Source: Oncomelania hupensis | Taxonomy: Eukaryota; Mollusca; Gastropoda; Littorinimorpha; Pomatiopsidae | Assembly (NCBI GenBank): GCA_036898135.1 | Contig: CM072511.1 | Span: forward strand, 76,961,254 to 77,025,253 | DNA length: 64,000 nt | Direction: 5' to 3' | Part shown: in pieces, positions 46,990 through 56,927 of the stretch | Layout of the letters: each line of letters starts with the position of its first letter | Position numbering within the stretch: the first letter of the stretch is position 1 | Notes under the pieces: model-generated | What the model saw: the letters and a program-made list of their open reading frames with translations, nothing else | Told to the model about the DNA's origin: nothing | Databases searched by the model: none | Made by a program: the position numbers and the translations under genes

Positions 46990-48158
46990 TACATTACATG
47001 ATTATTGCTTTAGGTCCAGCGGACTCTTCCGAGCCAAATCAGGACCGGACAACCCCCGATCCGCATAAAAGATCTGCTGAAATAACCCTAGTGGTAAAAC
47101 TGAAAGCTCTCCACCAGCCAGTCACTTTACAATAAAGACATCCCACGCAGGGGACACTGAGGCTGTACTCTAATTTATCATTACATTACATTACATTACA
47201 TGATTATTGCTTTAGGTCCAGCAGACTCTTCCGAGCCAAATCAGGACCGGACAACCCCTGAACCGCATAAAAGATCTGCTGAAAAAACCCTAGTGGTAAA
47301 ACTGAAAGCTCTCCACCAGCCAGTCACTTTACAATAAAGACATCCCACGCAGGGGACGCTGAGGCTGTACTCTAATTTATCGAACCCCCGTTTACAAAAA
47401 CAAAATAGAATACAGACATCATTATAAAATATCAACAAAACACATACATATAAAATGCCTACATTGCTAAGTAATAAAATCATAGGAAGCCCTAGTGACC
47501 ACCTGGCAGAAAGCGTCCAATATTCCCAAGCTGATCCAACAGACCTCACACACAAATAAGGAGTCTTGTCCTGGAAGAGTTTTCAAGAAAAAAGGTAGAT
47601 GACTGGTCTAGCGAAGAAGAAGATTGTATAGCAGATTGATAGAACAGAGCAGGAATGAGAAAGAGCAAATGAGAAAGACAGCGACAGTGGGAATTTAAAG
47701 CACTAAATTTCCAGAAAGTGGGGATACTATTTATACTGAAACCCCCGGCACCCCAACGGGGGCTCTAATTTATCGAACCTCAGTTTACAAAAACAAAATA
47801 AAATACAAACATCACTATAAATTATCAACAAAACACATACATATAAAATGCCTACATTGCTAAATAATAACAACATATAGGAAGCCCTAGTGACCACCTG
47901 GCAGAAAGCGTCCAATATTCCCAAGCTGATCCAACAGACCTCATACACAAATGATGAGTATTGTCCCGGAAGAGTTTTCAAGAAAAAAGGTAGGTGACTG
48001 GTCTAGCGAAGAAGAAGATAGTATAGCAGATTGATAGAACAGAGCAGGAATGAGAAAGAGCAAATGAGAAAGACAGCGACAGTGGGAATTTAAAGCACTA
48101 AATTTCCAGAAAGTGGGGATACTATTTATACTGAAACCCCCGGCACCCCAAAGGGGGT
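46990..48158 (-). repeat. TATA-bearing SINE-like repeat, copy 4 (split)
   Basis: A full element made of 46990-47179 and 47763-48158, with copy 5 inserted between. The outer target duplication AATAACAAGTACAT lies at 46976-46989 and 48159-48172 (14 of 14). The 5' end on the minus strand is CCCCCTTTGGGGTGCCGGGGG. The tail is (TAATG)n. Confidence 0.92.
47180..47762 (-). repeat. TATA-bearing SINE-like repeat, copy 5, complete (583 bp)
   Basis: The cleanest member of the family, inserted into copy 4 with a perfect 12-bp duplication CTCTAATTTATC (47168-47179 and 47763-47774). On the minus strand it starts CCCCCGTTGGGGTGCCGGGGG, has TATAAATAG about 10 bases further on, and contains a Cys-rich frame (47241-47555) that is open in several copies. 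It ends with CTGGACCTAAAGCAATAATC and (TAATG)n. Target duplications of this length with a simple-repeat tail show LINE-type retrotransposition. A classical 5' Pol III promoter is not evident, so this is SINE-like in behaviour but may be a Pol II-transcribed derivative. Confidence 0.93.
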
Positions 48159-48489
48159 AATAACAAGTACATGTACACAAATCTTACCAGACTGTAAATG
48201 ACAAAAAGTCCACCTTTGCTATTTTACCATTGAACACATCGCCATTCACAAATCGCAAGCCCATCATTCTGGCGGCCATCTTTTTCTCGTCGCAAAAAAC
48301 CTTTCGAGACCACTACAGGGCGCTCTCCGCGGGCATAGGGATGCGCGGACTTTCAGCCAAAATAGTTACGAAGCGTTACGTAGCGCTCTGCCTAGGCAAC
48401 TCGGGGCAGTATTCAGTTTTCGTGCCATGCCCGGTGATTGAGATCATACCTAACCAGGGAACAATATGCGAGTTCAAATGACAATTTCT

Positions 48490-48790
48490 AAACATATAAA
48501 AAGGTAAAAAGGTAGTCCCATAGCCTTGTGGCCGTAGGGGAGCGTGATGTTGGAGATCACACTTATCTTGGGCCAGCGTAATGAGGGTGATGCCCAACTC
48601 TCTCCCTCGCTGCTTTACCTTCCCCACCCTCAAGAGAGTAGGTACTCAATCACAGTTGAGTCAACTGGGGGCGTTGTTGTTTGTCGCTTCACACCTTAGC
48701 GGTCACCCATCCAAGTGCTAACCGCACCGGACGGTGCTTCACTTTCGACACAGTAGCGAGTGCTCCAACCACTGCACTATCCGACACCCC
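48490..48790 (-). repeat. SINE with Pol III A box, 5S-like block and RTE-like tail
   Basis: On the minus strand the head contains TAGTGCAGTGG (48779-48769), an exact match to the A-box consensus TRGYNNARNNG. About 45 bases later GGTTAGCACTTGGATGGG (within 48699-48725) closely resembles the internal control region of 5S rRNA. The 3' end, CCCCTACGGCC...GGCTATGGGAC, resembles the end of the RTE-like LINE at 14330-14360 (CCCCTACGACC...GGTTACGGGAC). The right side abuts the Tc1 element. This suggests a composite SINE mobilised by the RTE machinery. Confidence 0.65.
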
Positions 48791-50387
48791 AAGGGCCACT
48801 TGGACATATGGGTCTCTCTTTAAATCAGAAACACGAATTCAATTTATTAGTTCATCATATTTTATTGCAATCATTTCTGCATCAATAACAACAAAGATTT
48901 GAGACATCAGTCGCTTAAAATTCGAGTAAATTCAATTTAACTGGACATACCCCTCATTTACAAAATCAAAACTTTAGAAACCAAAAATCTGTAGAGTCAG
49001 TATCGGGTGTGGCCACCGTTTGCATCGATGCAGTCTTGGCATCATTGTCTCATGGACCGTTTCAGGTTATGGAAGATGTTTCCTGGGATTACCAACCACT
49101 CTTGCTGGAGAACTTGGGCCAGAACTTCAAGGTTAGCTCCTGGAGGGAGGTTTGCCCGTGTCTGTCGACCCAAGACATCCCGCAGATGTTCTATGGGGTT
49201 CAAATCGGGTGATCGAGCCGGCCAATCCATCCTTATGACGTGCTGTTGCTGCAGGACGTCATTGACGATACGCGCTCGGTGGGGTCTGGCATTATCGTCC
49301 TGTAGTATGGCACCTTCCCACATGGCCCGCATAGCTGGGAGAACCCTAGGTTGTAGGACGTCATCCATGTAGCCAATACCGTTTAAGTTGCCATGAATTT
49401 GGAGCAGGGGTGTTCTGAAGTTTAATGCGAAGCCACCCCACATCATGACAGATCCACCACCAAAGCGGTCATGCTCGCGCACCGTCGCATCAGCAAAACG
49501 CTCCCGTGGACGCCTCCAAACATTCACTCGACGGTCGTTCAAAGACAAGGAGAACCGAGACTCGTCTGTAAAGAGCACCCTTGATCAATGTTGCCTAGTC
49601 TACACCAAATGACGCCGAGCCCAGGCCAAACGCGCTGCACGGTGAGCTGGGGTGAGCAAAGGCCGTACTGCTGGTCATCTTGATCGCAGGTTTGCCTCGT
49701 GTAGACGGTTGCGAATTGTCTGGTCGCTGACGTTAACATTGCTGGCTGCGTGAAGCTGTCTTCTGATGGTGTTTGCTGTAGCGGACCTCATCCTCAGAGC
49801 TGACAAGGTGATGAAATGGTCTTGTCTTGCAGTGGTAACGCGGGGGCGTCCGGACCTTCTTGGTTCTTGGACGCTTCCAGTGTTGTTAAAGCGCTCCCGC
49901 AGCCTTTGGACAATGGAGTGGTACACTCCCAGCCGCCTGCCAACTTCTCTCACCCCCACCCCTTCCTGAAGCCATGCAATAGCTCTGCCTCTATCCGCAT
50001 CAGTCAATCGTCGCCTTAAGGGCATGGTTAGAAAAGCAGCAAAAGCGCTGCCATTTATACCCAGATAAAAGCGCCGATTGTTGAACTGAACTCACAAAAT
50101 GCAAGCCTTTCGCGTGCAAATCACTTTTTAATGTTGAAAATTTTGCTTTATTAGCAAGACAACAGTAAATTAGGGTAATTTTTTTGTAAAAATTGGGTTT
50201 GTTTTTCAACACGGTGCAGAAAGTTCAAAACTCACACATGTGATTACTTGTCAGAATAAAATTGTCTTGAATGTTACTGTACAGGATAAGTTTTGAAATA
50301 AGCAATATAAGCGATATTATTGATAGCAGCAAAAAATAATTAAACTAAATGAAATATGAGAGTGGCCCTTCAATTATTCTGAGTAGT
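48791..50387 (-). mobile_element. Tc1-type DNA transposon, degenerate
   Basis: The right end carries the inverted sequence TACTACTCAGAATAATTG followed by AAGGGCCACT (50370-50361). The left side keeps only AAGGGCCACT at 48791-48800, immediately next to a SINE, so the outermost left end appears lost. A frameshifted transposase lies between. Confidence 0.75.
49042..50025 (-). pseudogene. Tc1 transposase (DD34E), frameshifted
   Basis: The ATG at 50025 begins a helix-turn-helix region (R-A-I-A-W-L-Q-E-G, V-R-E-V-G-R-R-L-G-V; then a G-R-P-R-V-T-T hook and second helix domain) that stays open to 49675. A frame break around 49575-49680 follows. The catalytic part (49042-49578) has F-T-D-E-S-R-F, G-G-S-V-M-M-W-G-G, L-Q-D-D-N-A-R-P-H and S-P-D-L-N-P-I-E-H. 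I count 34 residues between the second Asp and the Glu, the Tc1 spacing. The catalytic triad is preserved, so only the frame break and the eroded left end disable it. Recently active relatives may exist elsewhere in this genome. Confidence 0.88.
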
Positions 50388-50394
50388 ATATGTA

Positions 50395-50526
50395 CTCATG
50401 TCTTACCTATCAGACTTAGTGCATTCTTAATTGTCCATTGAGGACTATGAATGAATAAATAAATGAATGACTTACTTAACGCCTAAATATCTTAATGCGC
50501 AGAAGTGCATGATCGCACCAGGGCTG

Positions 50527-50574
<48 letters not shown>

Positions 50575-51325
50575 CGCTCGCGTGCGCGCTCCCACACACA
50601 CACACACACACGCACGCACGTACACAACACACACATACACACTGACGCGCGCCACTCAACGCACGCAATATAAGGTGCACACAATACAATGGCAGAGGGC
50701 AGCAAATCGAAGTCATCGAGCAACTCCAAACACTTAAGACCTAACGACCAACCAGGTAACGGATATAAACTACAACCCGTTCGCTGCCAAAGGGGAATTG
50801 CACTGAGTTACAATCACTTGCCTGGCAAATCTGGCTCGCGATTTTAAAAATTTACAAAACATTCTAGCTTGAACTATTAAAAATAACCAGGCCACCCGCC
50901 AATGAATAAGGGTGCCGTTCATAATTTATGAATGTTAAACAGCTATGTTTTGAGCTTTCCAACTGGTGCGTATTTGTGTTGCTGACCGTTTAATTATACC
51001 GAAGATGGGGAGAGGGGGGAAAAATGGAAGGAGGGGGGAGGAGGGGAGGGGGATGTCAGTCGTCATAAGCAGTCATGAAAGGGGTTCTAGTGTAAACAAA
51101 AGTGCAGAATTTCAACATGAATGGTACACGGCGTGCAAAGAGAAGTTTATTCATGCACTACAGATTACGTCAGACGCATTCGCACTACACACACACACAC
51201 ATACACACACACACACGCACGCACCCACACACAGACACACACACGCATACGCACACCCACCGGTGTTTGAGAGGTTGTTTATATGCACACACCGTAGCTG
51301 AGAGTAGCAGAGGCTTTTGCGTCTG
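50395..51325. other. No recognisable gene; GA and CA microsatellites
   Basis: A (GA)n tract at 50531-50572, a CA-rich tract at 50591-50640 and another at 51188-51245. Otherwise anonymous. Confidence 0.45.
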
Positions 51326-51329
51326 AACC

Positions 51330-51400
51330 CGGCACAGGCACTTGTATCTGGACACGCGAGCGCCTATGCCTTTGACGCGTCTCCCTTTGGTTATCTATTA
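51330..51400. repeat. Copy of the 3.4-kb palindrome repeat arm
   Basis: Contains CTTGTATCTGGACACGCG and GACGCGTCTCCCTTTGG followed by TTATCTATTATA, matching the palindrome region near 3406-3530. Confidence 0.6.
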
Positions 51401-51939
51401 TATCCTGTGGAACCCAGGTATTGGCGATCCTCAGGTACGATTAGTGTGTTATTTGTAAACTATTAAAATCAGAAATAAAATGTTGTTACAACAGTTTAAG
51501 TAATGTACTAATATTATACTGAATAGAAACAGCTGGCTTTGTGAATGGCACTTGTATAAGCTTATAGATGACCAAGGCAGTATAGGCCTATTCTACACAA
51601 TAGCCGAACGGATGGATACTAAGCAGGAGGCGGGAGTAAGACTTACAGTAAATTCCCGGCAATCGATAATACAATGTAGTGGTTGGTCGTTACTATGGCA
51701 ATGCTACAACTGGTGACCTTTTTCGGCACACGTATGTTCTATTTATTATAGCATATTATTAATTGCGACTTATAGTTTCACGACAAACGGTGATAAACGG
51801 AAGAACAAGAACTAATTATATTAAGCAGGTCCAACGATTTTCTTTTTGATAAATACTAGCATTAATGTATTTTCTTTGATATGTGGATATTATATTGACA
51901 GAAAAGACACACGTTCATACAAAATTTCGAGGCGTCTTT
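51401..51939. other. No recognisable gene
   Basis: Anonymous AT-rich sequence with no supported feature. Confidence 0.35.
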
Positions 51940-52033
51940 AATATATATATCTATATATATCTATATATATATCTCTATATATATATATATCTATATATAT
52001 ATATCTCTCTCTCTCTCTCTCTATATATCTATA

Positions 52034-52114
<81 letters not shown>

Positions 52115-52119
52115 GTATA

Positions 52120-52163
<44 letters not shown>

Positions 52164-52183
52164 CATTATTATTATTATTATTT
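51940..52183. repeat. Compound microsatellite (TA)n-(ATT)n
   Basis: TA repeats with CT interruptions at 51940-52112, then ATT repeats at 52121-52183. Confidence 0.96.
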
Positions 52184-52637
52184 TCAGAGATTACAAAAAG
52201 AAACTTAATAAAAAATTTATTGGGCCATGTTCCAACAGCTTACTTTAAAAAAAATTTTGAATGGATTTAATTTTCATATATTATAATAAAATGAAAGACA
52301 AGTGCCTATATTGTACATAAATGTGTATTTGAAACACATGCATTCCTTTTATATTTGACAAAATAATCCAAGATTTGCTCGTAAGATTACACGAAACCCC
52401 ATTTTAAAGCTCCACCGTTTCGAAACAAATGTGCTGTAACTCTTACATTGTTGCAGCTGTACATGGCGATTTTTTCCCCCATGCAGGGGCATGAAGTGAG
52501 TACTTTTACAATGGAATTACTCAATTAAGTTGGATGCCTGTAGCAGATCCTCGATAACAAAGCGGTAGAGAGAACTATAATTATATATAAGATGTGTGGG
52601 CGTGGGTGGGTGGCGGGAAGGGGGGACGTACGGAAGT

Positions 52638-52638
<1 letters not shown>

Positions 52639-52680
<42 letters not shown>
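52639..52680. repeat. (GT)n microsatellite
   Basis: About 20 GT units, directly next to the tail of the SINE-like repeat. Confidence 0.95.
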
Positions 52681-52682
<2 letters not shown>

Positions 52683-52684
52683 GT

Positions 52685-53263
52685 ACATTACATTACATGG
52701 TTATTGCTTTAGGTTCAGCGGACTCTTCCGAGCCAAATCAGGACCAGAGAAGTGAAAGAGGACTCACCCCTGATCCGCATAAAAGATCTGCCGAAACAAC
52801 CCTAGTGGTAACACTGAAGGCACTCCACCAGCTGGTCACTTTACAATAAAGACATCCCACGCAGGGGACGCTGAGGCTATACTCTAATTTATCGAAACCC
52901 CGTTTACAAAAACAAAATAGAATACAAACATCATTATACAATATCACCAAAACACATACATATAAAATGCCTACATTGCTAAATAAGAACATCATAGGAA
53001 GCCCCAGTGACCATTTGGCAGAAAGCGTCCAATATTCCCAAGCTGATCCAAAAGACCTCATACACAAATGATGTGTATTGTCCAGAAAGCGTTTTCAAAA
53101 AAAAAGGTAGGTGACTGGTCTAGCGAAGAAGAAGATAGTATAGTAGATTGATAAAACAGAGTCGAGTTGGAATGAGAAAGAACAAAGGATAAAGACAGCA
53201 ACAGTGAGAATTTAAAGCACTAAATTTCCAGAAAGTGGGGATACTATTTATACTGAAACCCCC
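52685..53263 (-). repeat. TATA-bearing SINE-like repeat, copy 6
   Basis: A near full-length minus-strand member. The tail (TAATG)n lies at 52685-52700. The 5' end is cut inside CCGGGGG at about 53263. TATAAATAG is present. The Cys-rich frame (52738-53067) is open and has an ATG at its third codon. Confidence 0.88.
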
Positions 53264-53352
53264 GGGTGTGAGGGGGTGTGTGTTGTGTGTGTGGCTATTT
53301 TAGTCACAATACACAGCTTTTTGCATGCTTACCGAAGCTATCAAAAAAAAAT

Positions 53353-53393
53353 CTCTGTCTCTCTCTCTCTGTCTCTCTCTGTCTCCCTCTCTG

Positions 53394-53472
<79 letters not shown>
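53353..53472. repeat. (CT)n microsatellite with GTCT interruptions
   Basis: CT units, impure on the left side and pure from about 53405. Confidence 0.95.
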
Positions 53473-53476
<4 letters not shown>

Positions 53477-53684
53477 CTTCGTCGGAAAAGTTGAGGGAGG
53501 GGGACAAACTTACAAATACGCCCCCTCCCCGTCCCCCTCAGGTAGGTACAGGGGGGTAGGGATGGGTGTTGCCCCAACCCCTGGTTCCGATGCCACAGTA
53601 TATATAGGCGCCTGTATCTGATTGTGAAACACATCTCCAGTTGGGGTTGTGAGTGTATTGGCGGCTACACAGGGTTTTTTCTCA

Positions 53685-53765
53685 GAGTGCCAACGCATCG
53701 CTTCTTCTCTTGAGTGCCTACACATCGCTTCTTCTTTTGAGTGCCTACATATCGCTGCTTCATTG
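53685..53765 (+). repeat. Three 27-bp tandem repeats in the leader of the gag-only element
   Basis: Units begin GAGTGCCAACGCATCGC, GAGTGCCTACACATCGC and GAGTGCCTACATATCGC. The unit length is a multiple of three, so an ATG-less frame stays open through them. Confidence 0.85.
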
Positions 53766-54147
53766 ATCGGAGACCAGTCACTTCGACGCTACTATTTGAG
53801 GTTGCTACGAGCCGCGCTGTCGACGAACTTCCTCGACTTTTCGTTCTTATTGGCACCCAACCTGTTACTTGCGCCTACACTGCGGCAGCGGCCTTGTCTG
53901 CTTCTTCTGCGTTGGTGATTATTTTATTGTTAGGCTCCCTTGTATATGCTCTAGTTTTTTAGCGTAAAATAAATTATTTTGTGATCTCGTCCTGGACTTG
54001 GTCTATTCTTTGTTTTTAAAGTTTTTAGGCAAATTTTTAACAAATCTGATTAGCTCCTTGTAGGTTCTGAGCTTAATTTTTTATATCTGTGGTTATTAGT
54101 TTTTAACTATGTAGTAAATTGGCACAGTTGATCGCGTTGTGGTTTTT

Positions 54148-56115
54148 ATGGATCGGTCTGAGTCGAATGTTCCACATTGGCGGCGCTGCCCGGTTGGGGC
54201 GCCGCGGAAAGACTCCCCTGTGGTCAAATCGAAAATTGACTCGGTTATTACTGACAATGAAGGTATGAAATCGTTTGCGTCTGACCAGACTACGGCAGCC
54301 CAGGTTGGTGTGGGTCCGTCCACACCGAACCGTAAACGTTCTAGGAGAACGCTTTCTGAGTCCTCATCGGCTTCTTCCAACGGAATGGATGAGCAGACGA
54401 TTGAGGCAACTGCTTCAAAGCATCAGCCGACTGTGGCTGATAGTCTAACTCAGGCTCACGAGGAGACTGTCGTAGAGTCTTCTGAATCGGCTCCCGGGCA
54501 GCCTGCGGTGGCTTCCATTGGAGACCATGAGAAAAACTGGTCGACTGTCGCTGGCAGACGAAGAAACAGAAACAAAGATGGGTTTCTATCAAATCCTCCG
54601 CCGATAGTCAATCATAGCTTGTGCCGGTTTCCGGTAATAATCAAATATTCCGATGCTCCTAGCCAGGAGATTTCCAAATTGCGCGGCTGGAAATTGGCCG
54701 AACATTTGTCTGAGACCGTGGGGCCTATTGACAGGGTGAGGCAGCTGGGTGAGGGCTACCTGGTGGCCTGCAAAACTCGTGCCCAGCAGTTGAAACTTGT
54801 CGGCGTGTCTGAGCTAGGGAAGCTGTCGGTGACTTGTGTAATACCCAAACCAACGGTCGAGGGAGTCATACAGGGTATTCCCCTAACTGTTTCTGAAGAA
54901 GAAATTATGGCCAAATGCGAAGGGGCGGTTGGCCCCGACGGACGTGTTCATGCTTGTTTGATTCGCAGTATGCGTCGTCTGAATTGTGCAGACGGCACGT
55001 TGGCCACCTCGGTCAAGGTCACCGTTGAGGCACATACTTTGCCTACAGTATTGCTAATAAATCGCAGAGACTACCCAGTGCGCCCCTTTGTGGCAACGGT
55101 TATCCGATGCTACAATTGTCAGAAATTTGGTCACACAAAAAAACAGTGTAATTCAAATCAAATTTGTTCGTCCTGTGGTGGGTCCGGGCACTCTGGTGCA
55201 CAGTGCAAAGCTATCAAGCGCGTGTGCCCTAACTGTCGGGGCTGTCACTCCGCTGCAAACACAAATTGCCCTGCGCTTAAAGAGCGCATTCTTGCTAACC
55301 GTCTGAGGGCTGCTAGTTATATGCCGCGTACCCAGGCCTTGTCTAAGGCCCGTTCACAAACCTTGGGGGATTCCGTCTCGGGCGGACCATCATGTGGGGC
55401 CGCCGGTATCCCTGTCGTCCCGGGGACGGGGACTCATCCCGCGTTGGCCTCGGCGCCTGTGCAGCAGGTAAAAATTAAAACCGTGTGGGGAAAAGGCAGC
55501 GTCTTGGCTGCTCCGCCCGCTTCGTCGTCCTTGCCGCCCTGGTCTCGGGTGGTTGACGATGGTCCTTTTAGTGCCGCGTTGCCATCTGGGTCTTGCGCGA
55601 ATACGAATCGTGTCGAGGTGTCGTCCGCGCCTGTTCACGGCGGCGGCGATCCTTGGGCTGCTATTGTACGCCTCGAGTCTATGGTCGAGAAACTTACTCA
55701 TGCTGTCGCTGGGCTTGTGGATACAGTTCGTGGTTTGGCCGGTCGCTCATCGTCCACTTCTAGCCAGCCCTGCTCTGACGTCGGTACCCAGTCAGAGTTT
55801 GAGGTCGAGACCGCCAGTCCCGGTCACACATGCGACGCGGAGGTTCAGTTCTCCCCGATTCGAGAACTTGGTAGAAAGCTCACTAGAACGTGTGCAACCC
55901 AGGTGAAGCGGAAATCGCCCCCTTCTGGTTCTCAACTCGCGGGGTGGTTGGAGGTGGCCGCTAAAGCCTTTGTGCCCTATCTAGACGCGGAGGAACTTAA
56001 TGATGCCTTAGATACCTTTCGTTGGGGATTTAAAAATGCCCCTGTTGACGATGTACTTCGTTCTCACCGTGGCCCATTGACGGGGTCGGGCTCTCCGGAC
56101 GCGGCTGTTTCGTAG
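54148..56115 (+). CDS. Gag-like nucleic-acid-binding protein with three zinc knuckles
   Basis: A 655-residue frame from the ATG at 54148 (the frame opens 9 bases earlier at a GTG). The ATG aligns with the start of copy 1. Residues 1-150 are Ser/Thr/Glu-rich and probably disordered. About 155-320 form the conserved folded region seen in ORF1 proteins of Jockey/X-type LINEs (G-W-K-L-A-E-H, I-D-R-V-R-Q-L-G-E-G, V-I-Q-G-I-P-L-T-V, Y-P-V-R-P-F-V). Residues about 322-380 hold three knuckles: C-Y-N-C-x4-H-x4-C, C-S-S-C-x4-H-x4-C and C-P-N-C-x3-H-x6-C. A likely coiled helix follows near 500-535 (D-P-W-A-A-I-V-R-L-E-S-M-V), then an acidic C-terminus. The expected role is binding the element's RNA and forming ribonucleoprotein particles. 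It has no frameshift or stop. It is GC-richer than its flanks. No ORF2 follows, the main oddity. Confidence 0.88.
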   Translation: MDRSESNVPHWRRCPVGAPRKDSPVVKSKIDSVITDNEGMKSFASDQTTAAQVGVGPSTPNRKRSRRTLSESSSASSNGMDEQTIEATASKHQPTVADSLTQAHEETVVESSESAPGQPAVASIGDHEKNWSTVAGRRRNRNKDGFLSNPPPIVNHSLCRFPVIIKYSDAPSQEISKLRGWKLAEHLSETVGPIDRVRQLGEGYLVACKTRAQQLKLVGVSELGKLSVTCVIPKPTVEGVIQGIPLTVSEEEIMAKCEGAVGPDGRVHACLIRSMRRLNCADGTLATSVKVTVEAHTLPTVLLINRRDYPVRPFVATVIRCYNCQKFGHTKKQCNSNQICSSCGGSGHSGAQCKAIKRVCPNCRGCHSAANTNCPALKERILANRLRAASYMPRTQALSKARSQTLGDSVSGGPSCGAAGIPVVPGTGTHPALASAPVQQVKIKTVWGKGSVLAAPPASSSLPPWSRVVDDGPFSAALPSGSCANTNRVEVSSAPVHGGGDPWAAIVRLESMVEKLTHAVAGLVDTVRGLAGRSSSTSSQPCSDVGTQSEFEVETASPGHTCDAEVQFSPIRELGRKLTRTCATQVKRKSPPSGSQLAGWLEVAAKAFVPYLDAEELNDALDTFRWGFKNAPVDDVLRSHRGPLTGSGSPDAAVS

Positions 56116-56927
56116 TCAGCTGTGAAATTTCTCATAACTTTTTATAATGGTTGTGACTTTTATTGTTTTATAGTCACTATCGCGTTTGCACCATATAATC
56201 GTTGGGGTGCTTTTATATAATAGATGCCGCTTTTTGTTTTGTTGGCTTTGCGGTCTACCTGTTTTTAAATTTTTGTAGTATTTCGTTTTTTTTCATATGT
56301 TGTGTCTTATTTTTGTATATATACCGATTTTTATTGGCTACGTAGGTCACTTTTTGTATTATTTATAGGCGTTATAGCCATTTTTGACCGTTGGGTCTCG
56401 CCATTTTGGCCGTTTTAGCATTTTTGTGTATTGTTTTTTGTTTAGTTTCGTTTCGTGGCCCTGAAGGATTTTATTTTTAATCGGATTTTATTTTTATTGT
56501 AGGCTTTTATATTCTGTTAGCCTTGCTTCTGTTGCCTAAATAGCACAGACCTGGTCTGTCTTCCTATAAAAGTTTCATATTTATAACTGTTTTTGCTCTT
56601 TGAGCCTATAAACGATATCCCCTTTTGTGCGTATAAGCGTATTTCCAGTCCTTCTGAGCACTATTAGCGTCCACCCACTCCTTGCACCACCAAGCCATCA
56701 TTTATTTTTGGACCTGTTCATAACGGTCCATTTATCCAACGTCCCGTTTTCAACGGACTTCACTTTGTCACCACCCTCATCGGGAAATCTCCTTTTGCCT
56801 GTCAACAGCCCTTGTCCCTTATAAGCGAAAGTTTCTTGGGACGGTAATCTAAATAACGAACGAACGAACGAACGATTGTGAAAGATGACGAAGCCAGCTA
56901 GAGCATCACTCTCTATATACGCCCGTA

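Larger units (their letters stand above)
53630..56873 (+). mobile_element. Complete gag-only non-LTR-type retroelement (3244 bp)
   Basis: Bounded by a perfect 10-bp duplication GATTGTGAAA (53620-53629 and 56874-56883). Layout: a leader of about 520 bp with three 27-bp tandem units, one zinc-knuckle ORF (54148-56115), and a 3' region of about 760 bp containing the palindrome ACAGACCTGGTCTGT and ending in (AACG)n. No reverse transcriptase, endonuclease or RNase H frame is present on either strand. The 3' end matches that of copy 3 (15967), so the unit is a defined element and not a fragment of a longer one cut at random. Movement must rely on an enzyme supplied in trans (inference). Confidence 0.85.

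Noticed and set aside
51883..52248. Open frame rich in Ile-Tyr followed by poly-Ile
   Set aside because: Produced by the (TA)n-(ATT)n microsatellite.
53649..53918. Open frame through the 27-bp repeats as an upstream protein
   Set aside because: It starts with GTG and has no ATG; treated as leader.
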